DNA of 64,000 bases from Pseudorhodobacter sp. E13. Lineage in GTDB: Bacteria; Pseudomonadota; Alphaproteobacteria; Rhodobacterales; Rhodobacteraceae. Made by a program: the position numbers and the translations under genes. The stretch lies in the NCBI RefSeq assembly GCF_003991405.1, contig NZ_RPEN01000155.1:155074-219073 (forward strand), written 5' to 3'. Positions 55,351 through 64,000 of this stretch are shown here, one piece after another; positions within the stretch are counted from its first letter, which is position 1, and the number at the start of each line of letters is the position of its first letter. The notes beneath the pieces are model-generated. The model did not search any database and had not been told where the DNA came from. It saw only the letters and a program-made list of their open reading frames with translations.

Positions 55351-56181
55351 TTATGTGCCGCCTGCCAGAATTCGGTCCAGCGCCCAGATGGGCAGCAAGC
55401 GCCGGGCAATTCCCATCACATGCGTGGGAATAGTAACATAGTAGCGGGCGCGGGGGCGTTTGCTTTCCAGCGCGTGAATCAGCTTGTCCGTCACGGCAGA
55501 GGCGGGCAGCTCAAACCGGTCCGGCCCGGCCTTGTTTTCAAAGCGTTCCAGAATTTCGGCATATTCCGCGCGGCGGGGCGACGAGTCCCATTTGATCCAG
55601 CGTTTGAACTGAATTGCGCTATTGTCGCGGAATTTGGTGGTGATCGGCCCCGGCTCGATCAGGATCGGGTGGATGCCAGTGCCGCGCAATTCCAGCCGCA
55701 GCACATCGGTGATCCCTTCCAGCGCGAATTTGGTCGCCACATAGGCCGTGCGCCACCGAAACCCGACCATCCCCAGAATAGAGGAGTTGTTCACAATCCG
55801 CCCATGCCCCTGCGCCCGCATGATCGGCAACACGCGGCAGGTCAGGTCATGATAGCCGATGAGATTGGTTTCCAGAATCGCCCGGAACGCATCGCGCGGC
55901 AGATCTTCATAGGCGCAGGGAATGGCATAGGCCCCGTTGTTGAACAGCGCATCCAGCGTGCCGCCCGTGCGGGTCATCACCTCGGCAACGGCGGATTCAA
56001 GGCTGCTGACATCGTCATAATCCAGGCGAAAGCTTTCCAGCCCTTCACCGCGCAACCGCGCGCAATCCGCCTCGGCCCGGCAGGTGGCAAACACGCGCCA
56101 GCCGCGGGCGTGCAAGGTGCGCGCGGCGTCAAGCCCGATACCCGATGAGCATCCGGTGATCAAAATGGATTTTTGTGACAT
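55351..56181 (-). CDS. Short-chain dehydrogenase/reductase
   Basis: The 276-residue classical SDR has the NAD(P)-binding GCSSGIGLDAARTL, FNNGAYA, the active-site Ser in VNNSSILGM and Y-V-A-T-K. The first-strand region ends FATCRAEADCARL, with an Arg after the second strand that favours NADP. The substrate is unknown; the C-terminal PRARYYVTIPTHVMGIARRLLP resembles retinol- or steroid-type SDRs. ATG 56181 starts it cleanly. Confidence 0.9.
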   Translation of the reverse strand: MSQKSILITGCSSGIGLDAARTLHARGWRVFATCRAEADCARLRGEGLESFRLDYDDVSSLESAVAEVMTRTGGTLDALFNNGAYAIPCAYEDLPRDAFRAILETNLIGYHDLTCRVLPIMRAQGHGRIVNNSSILGMVGFRWRTAYVATKFALEGITDVLRLELRGTGIHPILIEPGPITTKFRDNSAIQFKRWIKWDSSPRRAEYAEILERFENKAGPDRFELPASAVTDKLIHALESKRPRARYYVTIPTHVMGIARRLLPIWALDRILAGGT

Positions 56182-56244
56182 GGCGCGGCCCCTGATTGCT
56201 TGCGCCCTTGATCTAATGCGAAACGGGCGGGGCCGCAAACCGCC

Positions 56245-56793
56245 TTAATTGGACGGGTCAGTCTCGCTGAGCAAACGGGCAGCGATATAGCCGTCGATGC
56301 CATCGCCTTCGATCCGGATCTGCACCCAGCCGTCTTGCTCTGGCGATACCACGGTTACGGCTTCGGCGCGGGTCAGGCGGCCCACAACCTCATAATCGGT
56401 GGAGGGGCCACCACGCACATTCACCGAGCGGCTGCTGACATACATGATCGGCAATTCAGGGGCTTCTTCAACCTTCGGCAGCGGCACCACCGAGGCCGCC
56501 TTATCCGCATCCATCACCACAAATCCGCCGACGATCGGGGCCGAGACGGGCTGTGCGGCTTCCACCTTGGTGGCTGCCGGTGTTGTGGGGGCGAATGCGG
56601 CCAGCGTCACATCGGCTTTCGGTGCGGTGGCTTGGGGCGTTGCGGCTTCCGGGGCGGCGGCGGTGCGGACCACCGGGCGATTCACGGGTGCATCTGCATT
56701 CAACAGGCCTTGCCGAACCTGCCCGTTGTCTTCGCCGCCGATCAACAGCGTCAAAAACATAGCAAGCGCCAAAAGCGACAACAACTTAATCAT
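56245..56793 (-). CDS. SH3-domain envelope protein
   Basis: The 182-residue protein has an N-terminal hydrophobic helix (IKLLSLLALAMFLTLLIGG), acting as anchor or signal peptide, and an Ala/Pro/Thr-rich linker of about 90 residues. A C-terminal bacterial SH3 domain follows (SSRSVNVRGGPSTDYEVVGRL, DGWVQIRIEGDGIDGYIAARL). Such domains bind peptidoglycan or peptides in the periplasm. It is divergent from parC. ATG 56793 follows a GGGG run. Confidence 0.88.
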   Translation of the reverse strand: MIKLLSLLALAMFLTLLIGGEDNGQVRQGLLNADAPVNRPVVRTAAAPEAATPQATAPKADVTLAAFAPTTPAATKVEAAQPVSAPIVGGFVVMDADKAASVVPLPKVEEAPELPIMYVSSRSVNVRGGPSTDYEVVGRLTRAEAVTVVSPEQDGWVQIRIEGDGIDGYIAARLLSETDPSN

Positions 56794-56963
56794 ACCAACC
56801 CCATTCAGTTTCGCATTCGCGAGCAGACTTACCTTCCTTATGACAGTTTTTACTGTGGGAAAAAACGTTAATCTTTCCCAATTCCGCATTTTCTGACGCC
56901 CACTTCGGGCGGGGGCTTTCATTTCGGCTGGACCGTGCCGCACAGCCCGATTACACAACATCC

Positions 56964-59267
56964 ATGACAAAATCGCCCGATATCCCCCATACCCAGCCGC
57001 TGACCGTGTCCGAACCCCTGCGCCGCGCGATTGGCGAGCGGTATCTGACCTATGCGCTGTCAACCATCATGCACCGGGCCTTGCCCGATGCCCGTGACGG
57101 GCTGAAACCGGTTCACCGCCGGATTCTTTATGCGATGCGAGAGTTGAAGCTCAGCCCGACAGGCGGCTTCCGCAAATCCGCGAAAATCTCGGGCGATGTG
57201 ATGGGCAACTATCACCCGCATGGCGATGCCGCGATCTACGATGCGATGGCACGTCTGGCGCAGGATTTCAACGTGCGCTATCCGCTGGTCGATGGTCAGG
57301 GCAACTTTGGCAATATTGATGGCGATAACCCGGCCGCCAGCCGCTATACCGAGGCGCGGCTGACCGCGATTGCCGAAAAGCTGATGGAAGGCTTGACGGA
57401 GAACGCCGTCGATTTCCGCCCCAACTATGACGGCACACTCGAAGAACCTGTCGTCATGCCTGCCGCCTTTCCGCATCTGTTGGCCAACGGGTCCAGCGGT
57501 ATTGCCGTGGGGATGGCAACGAACATTCCGCCGCATAACCTGCATGAGTTGATTGACGCCTGTCAGGCCATGATCAAAGACCCTGCGATTGCAGATGACG
57601 CATTGGTCGAACTTGTCCCCGGCCCGGATTTCCCGACCGGTGGCGTGATCGTGGAACCGCGCGCCAATATCATCGACGCCTATCGGTCCGGGCGCGGATC
57701 TTTCCGGCTGCGGGCGAAATGGCATGTGGAGGATCTGGGCCGTGGGCAATGGCAGATTGTCGTCACCGAAATTCCCTATCAGGTGCAGAAATCGCGGCTG
57801 ATCGAGAAGCTGGCGGAGCTGATCCAGACCAAGAAAATCCCGGTCTTTGGCGATGTGCGCGACGAATCCGCCGATGACATCCGCCTGATCCTTGAACCAA
57901 AGGTCCGCACCGTGGACCCGGATATGCTGATGGGGATGCTGTTCAAGAATTCCGATCTGGAAATTCGCTTCAGCCTGAACATGAACACGCTGATTGATGG
58001 TCGCACGCCCAAAGTGTGCAGCCTGAAGGACGTCTTGCGCGCGTTCCTTGATCATCGCCGCGATGTGTTGCAGCGCCGCAGCCAGCACCGGATGGACAAG
58101 ATCGACCATCGGCTAGAGGTGCTGGAAGGCTTTATCACCGCCTTCCTGAACCTTGACCGCGTGATTGATATCATCCGTTATGACGCCGATCCCAAGCGCG
58201 CCTTGATGGCGGAAAACTGGGGCATCGACCACCCGCGCGCGCTGTCGGAAAAGGATTACGTCTCTCCGCCCGAGGGCGAGGGGGAGCTGACCGAGGTGCA
58301 GACCGAGGCCATCCTGAACATGCGTCTGCGCAGCTTGCGCAAGCTGGAGGAGATGGAGCTGATCGCCGAGCGGGACGCCTTGATGCAAGAGCGCGCCGAT
58401 CTGGAGGATTTGCTGGCCGACCCGCGTTTGCAATGGAAGCGCATCGGGGCCGACCTGAAAGAGGTGCAGAAAAACTTTGGTCATTCCTGGGCCAAAGGCA
58501 CCCGCCGCACCACCTTTGCCGAGGCCGGCGAGGTCGAGGACGTGCCCTATGAGGCGATGATCGAGCGCGAGCCGATCACCGTGATCTGTTCCAAAATGGG
58601 CTGGATCCGCGCGATGAAAGGCCATGCTGCGCTGGATACCGAAGCCAAGTTCAAGGACGGCGACGAAGGCCGCTTCCTGTTCCACGCCGAAACCACCGAC
58701 CGGATCATTCTGGTCGGCAGCAATGGCCGTTTTTACACGCTGCTGGGCGCAAACCTGCCCGGTGGGCGCGGCATGGGCGAACCCGTGCGCCTGATGGTGG
58801 ACTTGCCGAATGAGGCCGAGATTGTCGATCTGATGATCCACCAGCCCGGCAGCAAGATGCTTGTCGCCTCCAGCGATGGCGATGGGTTCATTTGCCCGTC
58901 GGATGAGGTGGTGGCCCAGACCCGCGCGGGCAAACAGGTGCTGTCCCTGCGCGGCGAGGCCAAAACCGCCGTCTGCAAGGTGGTGCGCGGCGATCATGTG
59001 GCCGTTGTGGGCGAAAACCGCAAAGTGCTGGTATTCCGCCTTGATGAATTGCCCGAAATGGCCAAGGGCAAAGGCGTGCGCTTGCAGAAATACAAGGACG
59101 GCGGCTTGTCGGATGCCACGACCTTTGCGCTGACCGAAGGCCTAAGCTGGAAAGACCCGGCAGGCCGCACCCGGACAGAAACCGACCTGGAGGAATGGCT
59201 GGCCAAACGCGCCACCGCAGGCCGCATGGCCCCGCGCGGTTTCCCACGCGATAACCGCTTTACCTAA
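56964..59267 (+). CDS. parC: DNA topoisomerase IV subunit A
   Basis: The 767-residue subunit has the catalytic Tyr128 ([11 protein letters not shown]), the breakage-reunion domain ([21 protein letters not shown]), a coiled-coil gate and C-terminal beta-pinwheel repeats. It decatenates daughter chromosomes with ParE. The quinolone-determining region reads [13 protein letters not shown]; the residue matching E. coli Ser80 is Ala89 and that matching Glu84 is Asp93. The length and C-terminal domain distinguish it from GyrA as ParC. Confidence 0.95.
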   Translation: MTKSPDIPHTQPLTVSEPLRRAIGERYLTYALSTIMHRALPDARDGLKPVHRRILYAMRELKLSPTGGFRKSAKISGDVMGNYHPHGDAAIYDAMARLAQDFNVRYPLVDGQGNFGNIDGDNPAASRYTEARLTAIAEKLMEGLTENAVDFRPNYDGTLEEPVVMPAAFPHLLANGSSGIAVGMATNIPPHNLHELIDACQAMIKDPAIADDALVELVPGPDFPTGGVIVEPRANIIDAYRSGRGSFRLRAKWHVEDLGRGQWQIVVTEIPYQVQKSRLIEKLAELIQTKKIPVFGDVRDESADDIRLILEPKVRTVDPDMLMGMLFKNSDLEIRFSLNMNTLIDGRTPKVCSLKDVLRAFLDHRRDVLQRRSQHRMDKIDHRLEVLEGFITAFLNLDRVIDIIRYDADPKRALMAENWGIDHPRALSEKDYVSPPEGEGELTEVQTEAILNMRLRSLRKLEEMELIAERDALMQERADLEDLLADPRLQWKRIGADLKEVQKNFGHSWAKGTRRTTFAEAGEVEDVPYEAMIEREPITVICSKMGWIRAMKGHAALDTEAKFKDGDEGRFLFHAETTDRIILVGSNGRFYTLLGANLPGGRGMGEPVRLMVDLPNEAEIVDLMIHQPGSKMLVASSDGDGFICPSDEVVAQTRAGKQVLSLRGEAKTAVCKVVRGDHVAVVGENRKVLVFRLDELPEMAKGKGVRLQKYKDGGLSDATTFALTEGLSWKDPAGRTRTETDLEEWLAKRATAGRMAPRGFPRDNRFT

Positions 59268-59399
59268 GGCGCAAGCGCGCGCCCCCTGCGACAGAGTGGC
59301 GCGCTTTTTCGCCCTCTGCCGCAACTTCCCCTTTATTGGCCAGATCAAAGCCTGTAGCTTGGTCTTGCTAAACCTGCATTAAACTTTAGGAGTTTTGTT

Positions 59400-60587
59400 A
59401 TGTCATTGAACTCAGGCGGTATTGTCCGCTATTCGGGCCAGTCCGGCCCCATTTTCAAACTGGCTTTTGTGACCGGTTTGTTGACGCTCATCACCGCCGG
59501 GATTTACCGGTTTTGGGCGAAAACCCGGATGCGGAAATATATCTGGTCCTCTGTCTCGATCGACGGGGATGCGTTTGAATATACCGGCACCGGGTTGGAA
59601 AAGCTGCTGGGCTTTCTGATCGCGATTGTGTTTCTGGCTGTCTATCTGGCCGGTGTGCAACTGATCCTGACCTTCCTGGGGCTGGGTGTGATGATGCAGC
59701 CGGGGAATGAGCTGGCGATCATCGCCTCTGTCTATATTTCGTTCTTTGCCATCGTGCCGTTTCTGCTTTTTGCGGTCTATCGCGCGCGGCGCTATAAACT
59801 GGCCCGCACCCGGTTGCGGGGCATCCGCTTTGGCATGGATAATGCCGCCTGGGGCTATGCCTGGCGCGCGATTGGGCACTACTTGTTGACGGGCATCACG
59901 CTGGGCGCGCTGTTGCCGCGCCAGACCTTTTATCTTGAAAAATACATGACGGATCGCAGCTATTACGGCGATGCCAAATTTGAACAAGGCGGGCGCTGGC
60001 AGGGGCTTTATGCGGCATTGAAACATGTGCTGATTGGCCTTGCCATCATGATCCTTGGCGCGATTGTCGGCGGGGTGATGAATGCCGAAGCCTTGATCGG
60101 TATCGCGGTCTTTGTCGGTTATTTCTGGTTCATGATCGGCTTTGTCTATTACCGCGTGCATGCCTATGCCTATCTTGCAAACCACAAGACGCTGGACGGA
60201 CAGGTTACTTTCACCGCCACCCCAAGCACCGCCGAGATCATCAAGATCGTGCTGGTCGGCGGTATTGTTCTGGGCGTTGTCGCCGCGATTGCCTTTGGCG
60301 TGCTGGGCGGCGTGGTCTATGGCATGGCGGCATCGGGCGGCATGGGGATGGGAATGGGGCCAAACATCGCCCAAATCGTGCCTATCGTCATCCTCTATCT
60401 GCTGATCCTGATCGGCCTTGGTGCCTTGGGCGTGGTGATGATCACCCATCCGATCATCGGCCATCTGGCAACTAATCTGAAGGTCAATAACGCCGAGGCT
60501 TTGGGCGCAGTGCGTCAGCGCGCCTATGACAAAGGCGCAGATGCCGAAGGCTTTGCCGATGCGCTGGATATCGGCGGGGCGATCTGA
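59400..60587 (+). CDS. DUF898 (YjgN-like) membrane protein
   Basis: The 395-residue inner-membrane protein has about eight helices, with the DUF898 opening YSGQSGPIFKLAFVTGLL, TAGIYRFWAKTRMRKYIWS and a repeat-like second copy of such elements (GITLGALLPRQTFYLEKYM). The function is unknown. AGGAG lies eight bases before the ATG. It is two bases from the M48 protease gene, so the two form an operon in which a membrane protein and a protease may act together. Confidence 0.9.
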   Translation: MSLNSGGIVRYSGQSGPIFKLAFVTGLLTLITAGIYRFWAKTRMRKYIWSSVSIDGDAFEYTGTGLEKLLGFLIAIVFLAVYLAGVQLILTFLGLGVMMQPGNELAIIASVYISFFAIVPFLLFAVYRARRYKLARTRLRGIRFGMDNAAWGYAWRAIGHYLLTGITLGALLPRQTFYLEKYMTDRSYYGDAKFEQGGRWQGLYAALKHVLIGLAIMILGAIVGGVMNAEALIGIAVFVGYFWFMIGFVYYRVHAYAYLANHKTLDGQVTFTATPSTAEIIKIVLVGGIVLGVVAAIAFGVLGGVVYGMAASGGMGMGMGPNIAQIVPIVILYLLILIGLGALGVVMITHPIIGHLATNLKVNNAEALGAVRQRAYDKGADAEGFADALDIGGAI

Positions 60588-60589
60588 CC

Positions 60590-61720
60590 ATGATAGGCGC
60601 TGCGCCGGTTGCGGCTGTTTTCTTTGATGGCCATACCGCGCAGCGCCACCCGGTTTTCGTTACGGTCAGCCGGGACGGGCGCGGCCTGATGATTGATGCG
60701 CAAGGCCCCGGCGGCACGCCGATGCTTTGGCCGCTTGATCGGTTGCGCAGCCTTGCCGATCAGGCCCGCAGCGACAGCCTGACCCTGACCCTGCATTCCG
60801 ATACCGAGGATGAAACCCCGCGCGACCCGGCCCGTCTGGTGATCGAAGATCCGGCCTTGCAGGCGTGGTTGCGGCTGTCGGCCCCCTCGTTGAAAAAGCG
60901 CGATGTGCGGCGCGGCACGGCGACCAGAATCCTTGGCCGTTTTGCACTGGCGGTGGTGTCCATTGGCATCATCGTCTTTGTGCTTTTGCCGCGCATGTCG
61001 GATTTTCTGGCCAATCGGATGCCGCTGGAAACCGAAATCCAGTTCGGCGATGCGGTCGTCAACCAGATGGAGCGTTTCCTTGGCGGGCGGGCAGGCTCTT
61101 TGCTCTGCACCGATCCGCAGGGCAATGCCGCGCTGGACCGTCTGGTCACCCGGCTGACCGAGGGGCAAGAGATGGCCTATGATCTGAAAGTTTCGGTTCT
61201 GGATCACCCGATGGTCAATGCCTTTGCGGCCCCCGGCGGGCGCGTTGTCATCCTGCGTGGTTTGCTGGATAAATCTGACACGCCCGGGGAAGTGGCCGCC
61301 GTGCTTGCCCATGAAATCGGCCATGTCGAGGCGCGTGACCCGACGCGGCTGATGCTGCGGGCGGCGGGTTCGGCGGGGATCGTGTCGATTGTGCTGGGCG
61401 ATGTGTCCGGGGGCACGGTGATCGGTATTCTGGGCGATCAGCTTTTGCAAACCTCCTACACCCGCGCGGCAGAGGCGCAGGCAGATGCATTTGCCATGGC
61501 CATGCTGAACCGCGCCGCGATCAGTTCCGAAGGGTTCGGCGCCTTTTTCGACAAGCTGGCCGAGATGGATCAGATTGAAATCCCGGAATATTTCTCCAGC
61601 CACCCGTCCAGCGCCGACCGGGCAGAGCGTGCCAAGGAAAACGCCCGCAACCAAGGTGTCACAAAGCCCGCCTTGTCAGAGGCGGATTGGGCCGCGTTGA
61701 AAACGGTCTGCGCGCCGTAA
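60590..61720 (+). CDS. M48-family metallopeptidase
   Basis: The 376-residue protein has a non-catalytic N-terminal part (about 1-100), one membrane helix (FALAVVSIGIIVFVLLP) and a peptidase domain with zinc motif HEIGH in AAVLAHEIGHVEARDP. The third ligand is Glu in AAEAQADAFAM. The active site should lie in the periplasm given one N-terminal helix. Relatives degrade misfolded envelope proteins. It pairs with the DUF898 gene; two bases separate its stop from the convergent P450 stop. Confidence 0.92.
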   Translation: MIGAAPVAAVFFDGHTAQRHPVFVTVSRDGRGLMIDAQGPGGTPMLWPLDRLRSLADQARSDSLTLTLHSDTEDETPRDPARLVIEDPALQAWLRLSAPSLKKRDVRRGTATRILGRFALAVVSIGIIVFVLLPRMSDFLANRMPLETEIQFGDAVVNQMERFLGGRAGSLLCTDPQGNAALDRLVTRLTEGQEMAYDLKVSVLDHPMVNAFAAPGGRVVILRGLLDKSDTPGEVAAVLAHEIGHVEARDPTRLMLRAAGSAGIVSIVLGDVSGGTVIGILGDQLLQTSYTRAAEAQADAFAMAMLNRAAISSEGFGAFFDKLAEMDQIEIPEYFSSHPSSADRAERAKENARNQGVTKPALSEADWAALKTVCAP

Positions 61721-61722
61721 CC

Positions 61723-63102
61723 TCAGACCGGATCAACCTTTAGCCAAACCCCGCCTTCGGGCCGCAGGGTCAAAATCATCACCGGTTTTGGCGCGCGGCC
61801 TGTCACCGGGGTGAACCGGTGCCGTGCCAGCAGGGTTGCCAGAATGATCACCGCCTCTTGCAGCGCAAAATTTGCCCCGATGCAGATGCGCGGCCCATCG
61901 CCAAAGGGCAGATAGGCAAAGCGGTCAATCGCCTTGGGGTCACGGAACCGCGAAGGCTTGAACTGGTCGGGGTCATCCCAAAGCATGTGGTGGCGGTGCA
62001 GCGCATAAATCGGCAGAACCACCGTATCACCGGGATGAATGTCGCGCCCGCACAGCGTATCGGCCACTTGCGCGGTGCGAGACAGAAAGGCCGCCGGCGG
62101 ATACATCCGCAACGCCTCATCAATGATTTGGCGGGTCAGGGGCAGGTTCGCAATATCGGCTTGGGTTGCCGCACGGTCCCCCAGAACGGCGCGCGCCTCC
62201 TCCCGCGCCTCGGCCTGCACCCCTTGATCAAAGGCGCACAGATACAGCGCCCAAGCCAGTGTCAGCGCCGTGGTTTCATGCCCGGCGACGATAAAGGTCA
62301 GCAGGTTGTCGCGCAGCTCGGATGTGGTCATCTTGCGGCCGGTCTTGGGGTCTTCGCCTTCCAGCAACAGGTCCAACAGGTCCGGCACCGGGCGGCGACC
62401 GTCCTTGCGGCGGCTGTCGATCGCCTCATCCGCGATGCGTTTCATTTCCCGCATGGCGGCCCCTGCCATCACCCGCCCCGGACGCGGCACCCAGCCCGGC
62501 ACGCCCAACAGGTCCAGCACGGACACTTTGGCGGCATGGGCGATGTAATCCTCAATCGCGCGATGCACGGCGCTGCGGTCAAAACCTTCGCCGCCCGAAA
62601 AGGTCACATCGGAAATCACCTCAAAGGTCGCGGTGACCATTTCGGCAAACATATCCCCCGCCCGCCCATGCGCGGCCGCAATCCGCGCGCTGGAGCGTTC
62701 TGCCGCCGCCGTCATCACCGGGGCAAGTGCTGCCACATTGCGATGGCTGAACACCGGGGCCGCCGTGCGCCGCTGCCACAGCCATTCCGCCCCTTCGGCC
62801 ACAAACAGGCTGTCACCGATTGCCTGTTCAAGGATCAGCTTGGTGACGGTGGATTTCGGGTAATCCTCGACCCTGTCACGCAGCACCTGCTTCAGCGCGC
62901 CGGGGTCCATGACCATATGCCAGCGTCTGCCCGTGCGCCCCGACAGCATCGGTTGGCGCGTCGCAATCTCGGGGATCAGCTCCAGCACATTGCGCTGCCC
63001 CGCCCGGGCCGAGGCTAAAAGGCCCATCGGCGTGTTGTGCAACGGCACGCGGGCTGGGTAAGCGGTAGTCTCGGGGGCGAGAGGTGTTTGCGGCAAGGTC
63101 AT
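61723..63102 (-). CDS. Cytochrome P450
   Basis: The 459-residue soluble P450 has the I-helix FIVAGHETTALTLAWAL, the K-helix E-x-x-R in IIDEALRMYPP and the haem-binding FGDGPRICIGANFALQEA with the ligand Cys. No fused reductase or ferredoxin is present, so it needs separate electron donors, none of which is encoded nearby. It resembles bacterial fatty-acid or terpene hydroxylases in overall pattern; the substrate is unknown. ATG 63102 is preferred to an in-frame TTG at 63114. Confidence 0.93.
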   Translation of the reverse strand: MTLPQTPLAPETTAYPARVPLHNTPMGLLASARAGQRNVLELIPEIATRQPMLSGRTGRRWHMVMDPGALKQVLRDRVEDYPKSTVTKLILEQAIGDSLFVAEGAEWLWQRRTAAPVFSHRNVAALAPVMTAAAERSSARIAAAHGRAGDMFAEMVTATFEVISDVTFSGGEGFDRSAVHRAIEDYIAHAAKVSVLDLLGVPGWVPRPGRVMAGAAMREMKRIADEAIDSRRKDGRRPVPDLLDLLLEGEDPKTGRKMTTSELRDNLLTFIVAGHETTALTLAWALYLCAFDQGVQAEAREEARAVLGDRAATQADIANLPLTRQIIDEALRMYPPAAFLSRTAQVADTLCGRDIHPGDTVVLPIYALHRHHMLWDDPDQFKPSRFRDPKAIDRFAYLPFGDGPRICIGANFALQEAVIILATLLARHRFTPVTGRAPKPVMILTLRPEGGVWLKVDPV

Positions 63103-63232
63103 GGCACAGTCCAATCCATACGAGGCACATTACAAAGTATAGGGCGCAATCCGGTCAGGTGAAGGCGGCATGGTTGCACAGGCCCCCCGCAAAGGCTATG
63201 GCTGGTGCGTGGTTTGACCAAGGACATGAAGC

Positions 63233-63799
63233 ATGATCATCGCGCGCATTCTGCCCCTTTTCGTCGCAGGCTTTCTGGCCGCTTGTGGTCAGCAAGCCGA
63301 GATGGAGGCCCCTGTCTCGCTGGGCAATTTCAAGCTTGGCCATAATATCGTGGTGGCCGACAATCCGCAAAAGGTCCCGATCTCGCGCGAGGCCGACCCG
63401 CAGGATTGGGATGACAGCCTGACCGCGGCATTGCAAAAACGCCTGTCGCGCTATGAGGGCGACAAGTTTTACAATCTCGGCGTCTCGGTCGATGCCTATG
63501 CGCTGGCCCCGCCCGGTATTCCGTTGGTGGTATCGCCCAAATCCGCGCTGGTCGTGACGGCGACACTCTGGGATGATGCGGCAGGTAAGAAGCTGAATGA
63601 AAAAGGCGTGCAATTCACCGTCTTTGAAGGGTTGGACGGGGAAACCATGGTCGGCTCTGGTCTGACCCGCACCGCCGAAGAGCAGATGGAGCGTCTTAGC
63701 TTCAACGCCGCCAAACGGATCGAACGCTGGCTGGCCGACAACCCGGAATGGTTCGGATTGCCGCCAAAAGCGCCGGAGCCGGTCGCTTCGACGAAGTGA
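63233..63799 (+). CDS. Putative lipoprotein of unknown function
   Basis: The 188-residue protein has a lipoprotein signal peptide (PLFVAGFLAACG, lipobox L-A-A-C). The mature part has GNFKLGHNIVVADNPQKVPISR, VSVDAYALAPPGIPLVVSPKSAL and a C-terminal LSFNAAKRIERWLADNPEWF helix. It looks like a conserved Rhodobacteraceae outer-membrane lipoprotein, but I cannot name the family. AAGGA precedes the ATG. It stands just before tuf but is separated by a likely promoter. Confidence 0.82.
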   Translation: MIIARILPLFVAGFLAACGQQAEMEAPVSLGNFKLGHNIVVADNPQKVPISREADPQDWDDSLTAALQKRLSRYEGDKFYNLGVSVDAYALAPPGIPLVVSPKSALVVTATLWDDAAGKKLNEKGVQFTVFEGLDGETMVGSGLTRTAEEQMERLSFNAAKRIERWLADNPEWFGLPPKAPEPVASTK

Positions 63800-63802
63800 C
63801 AC

Positions 63803-63831
63803 TTGATTTTCCCTTGGATCGTGGATATCTC
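63803..63831 (+). promoter_or_regulatory. Candidate promoter of tuf
   Basis: TTGATT (63803-63808) and TATCTC (63826-63831) have a 17-base spacer, 58 bases before the tuf ATG. The -10 match is only moderate. Confidence 0.35.
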
Positions 63832-63871
63832 GCGCCCGATGGAAATCGGGTTCCGCTTTGGGGCCCCCTAA

Positions 63872-64000
<129 letters not shown>

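Noticed and set aside
61819..63018. 399-codon plus-strand ORF opposite the P450 gene
   Set aside because: It is a shadow frame; the P450 haem, I-helix and ExxR motifs are on the other strand.

Overview
This is a chromosomal segment of an alphaproteobacterium, almost certainly a member of the Rhodobacteraceae (Rhodobacter/Roseobacter relatives). The pointers are high GC, a SAM/SAH riboswitch in front of metK (a class concentrated in Rhodobacterales), an Irr-type Fur regulator beside fabA-fabB-fabI, ChvG/ChvI opposite pckA, a short HprK followed by RapZ, an EIIA and HPr, and two enzymes of the ethylmalonyl-CoA pathway (the Ccr C-terminus at the left edge and Mcd at 41-43 kb). I see no phage, transposase, plasmid or CRISPR genes. 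Most of the window is ordinary core genome.

Layout. 1-6.7 kb: end of ccr and its terminator, a small unknown ORF, a RecD-like helicase, an Lrp-type ligand-binding protein, pyrD with a DUF952 gene, a periplasmic 5'-nucleotidase-like protein, and a YedK/HMCES protein. 6.8-8.7 kb: tRNA-Gly(UCC), followed by an isolated two-gene unit that looks like a multidomain toxin plus a small acidic immunity protein; this is the most unusual part of the window. 8.7-12.5 kb: fabI-fabB-fabA, divergent irr, and a PD-(D/E)XK-type protein. 12.7-16.4 kb: a bacterial voltage-gated channel with a Gly-containing selectivity filter, a GNAT, a glycosyltransferase-like protein, and miaB. 16.6-23 kb: an OmpA-domain protein and a lipoprotein sharing a two-Cys module, then phoH-ybeY-corC-like-lnt and riboswitch-metK. 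23-29.4 kb: a small zinc-ribbon-like protein, an HpaI-family aldolase, aroQ, trmB, a TRIC channel, rnhA, ispH, a DedA-like protein and an NYN protein.

29.5-39.5 kb is a classic alphaproteobacterial housekeeping run: folK, rpoZ, rsh, DUF2062, pdxJ, acpS, lepB, a second lepB fused to a DUF805-like membrane domain, rnc, era, DUF1491, recO. 39.5-44.2 kb: a flavodoxin-fold reductase, an MFS transporter, mcd and a TauE-type permease. 44.2-50.6 kb: pckA, divergent from chvI-chvG-hprK-rapZ-EIIA-ptsH, which links envelope sensing, PTS phosphorylation and gluconeogenesis. 50.6-56.8 kb: 3-hydroxybutyryl-CoA dehydrogenase, a DUF6473 protein, etfA/etfB, a cobalamin adenosyltransferase, a HIG1-like small protein, an SDR and an SH3 protein. 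57-64 kb: parC, DUF898, an M48 protease, a cytochrome P450, a lipoprotein and the start of tuf.

Metabolic thread: Ccr, Mcd, 3-hydroxybutyryl-CoA dehydrogenase, EtfAB (electron acceptor for acyl-CoA dehydrogenases) and the cobalamin adenosyltransferase (cofactor for the pathway's mutases) fit C2 assimilation through ethylmalonyl-CoA, with PckA giving entry to gluconeogenesis. Functional calls come from reading motifs by eye. No database search was run, and residue numbers are hand counts.
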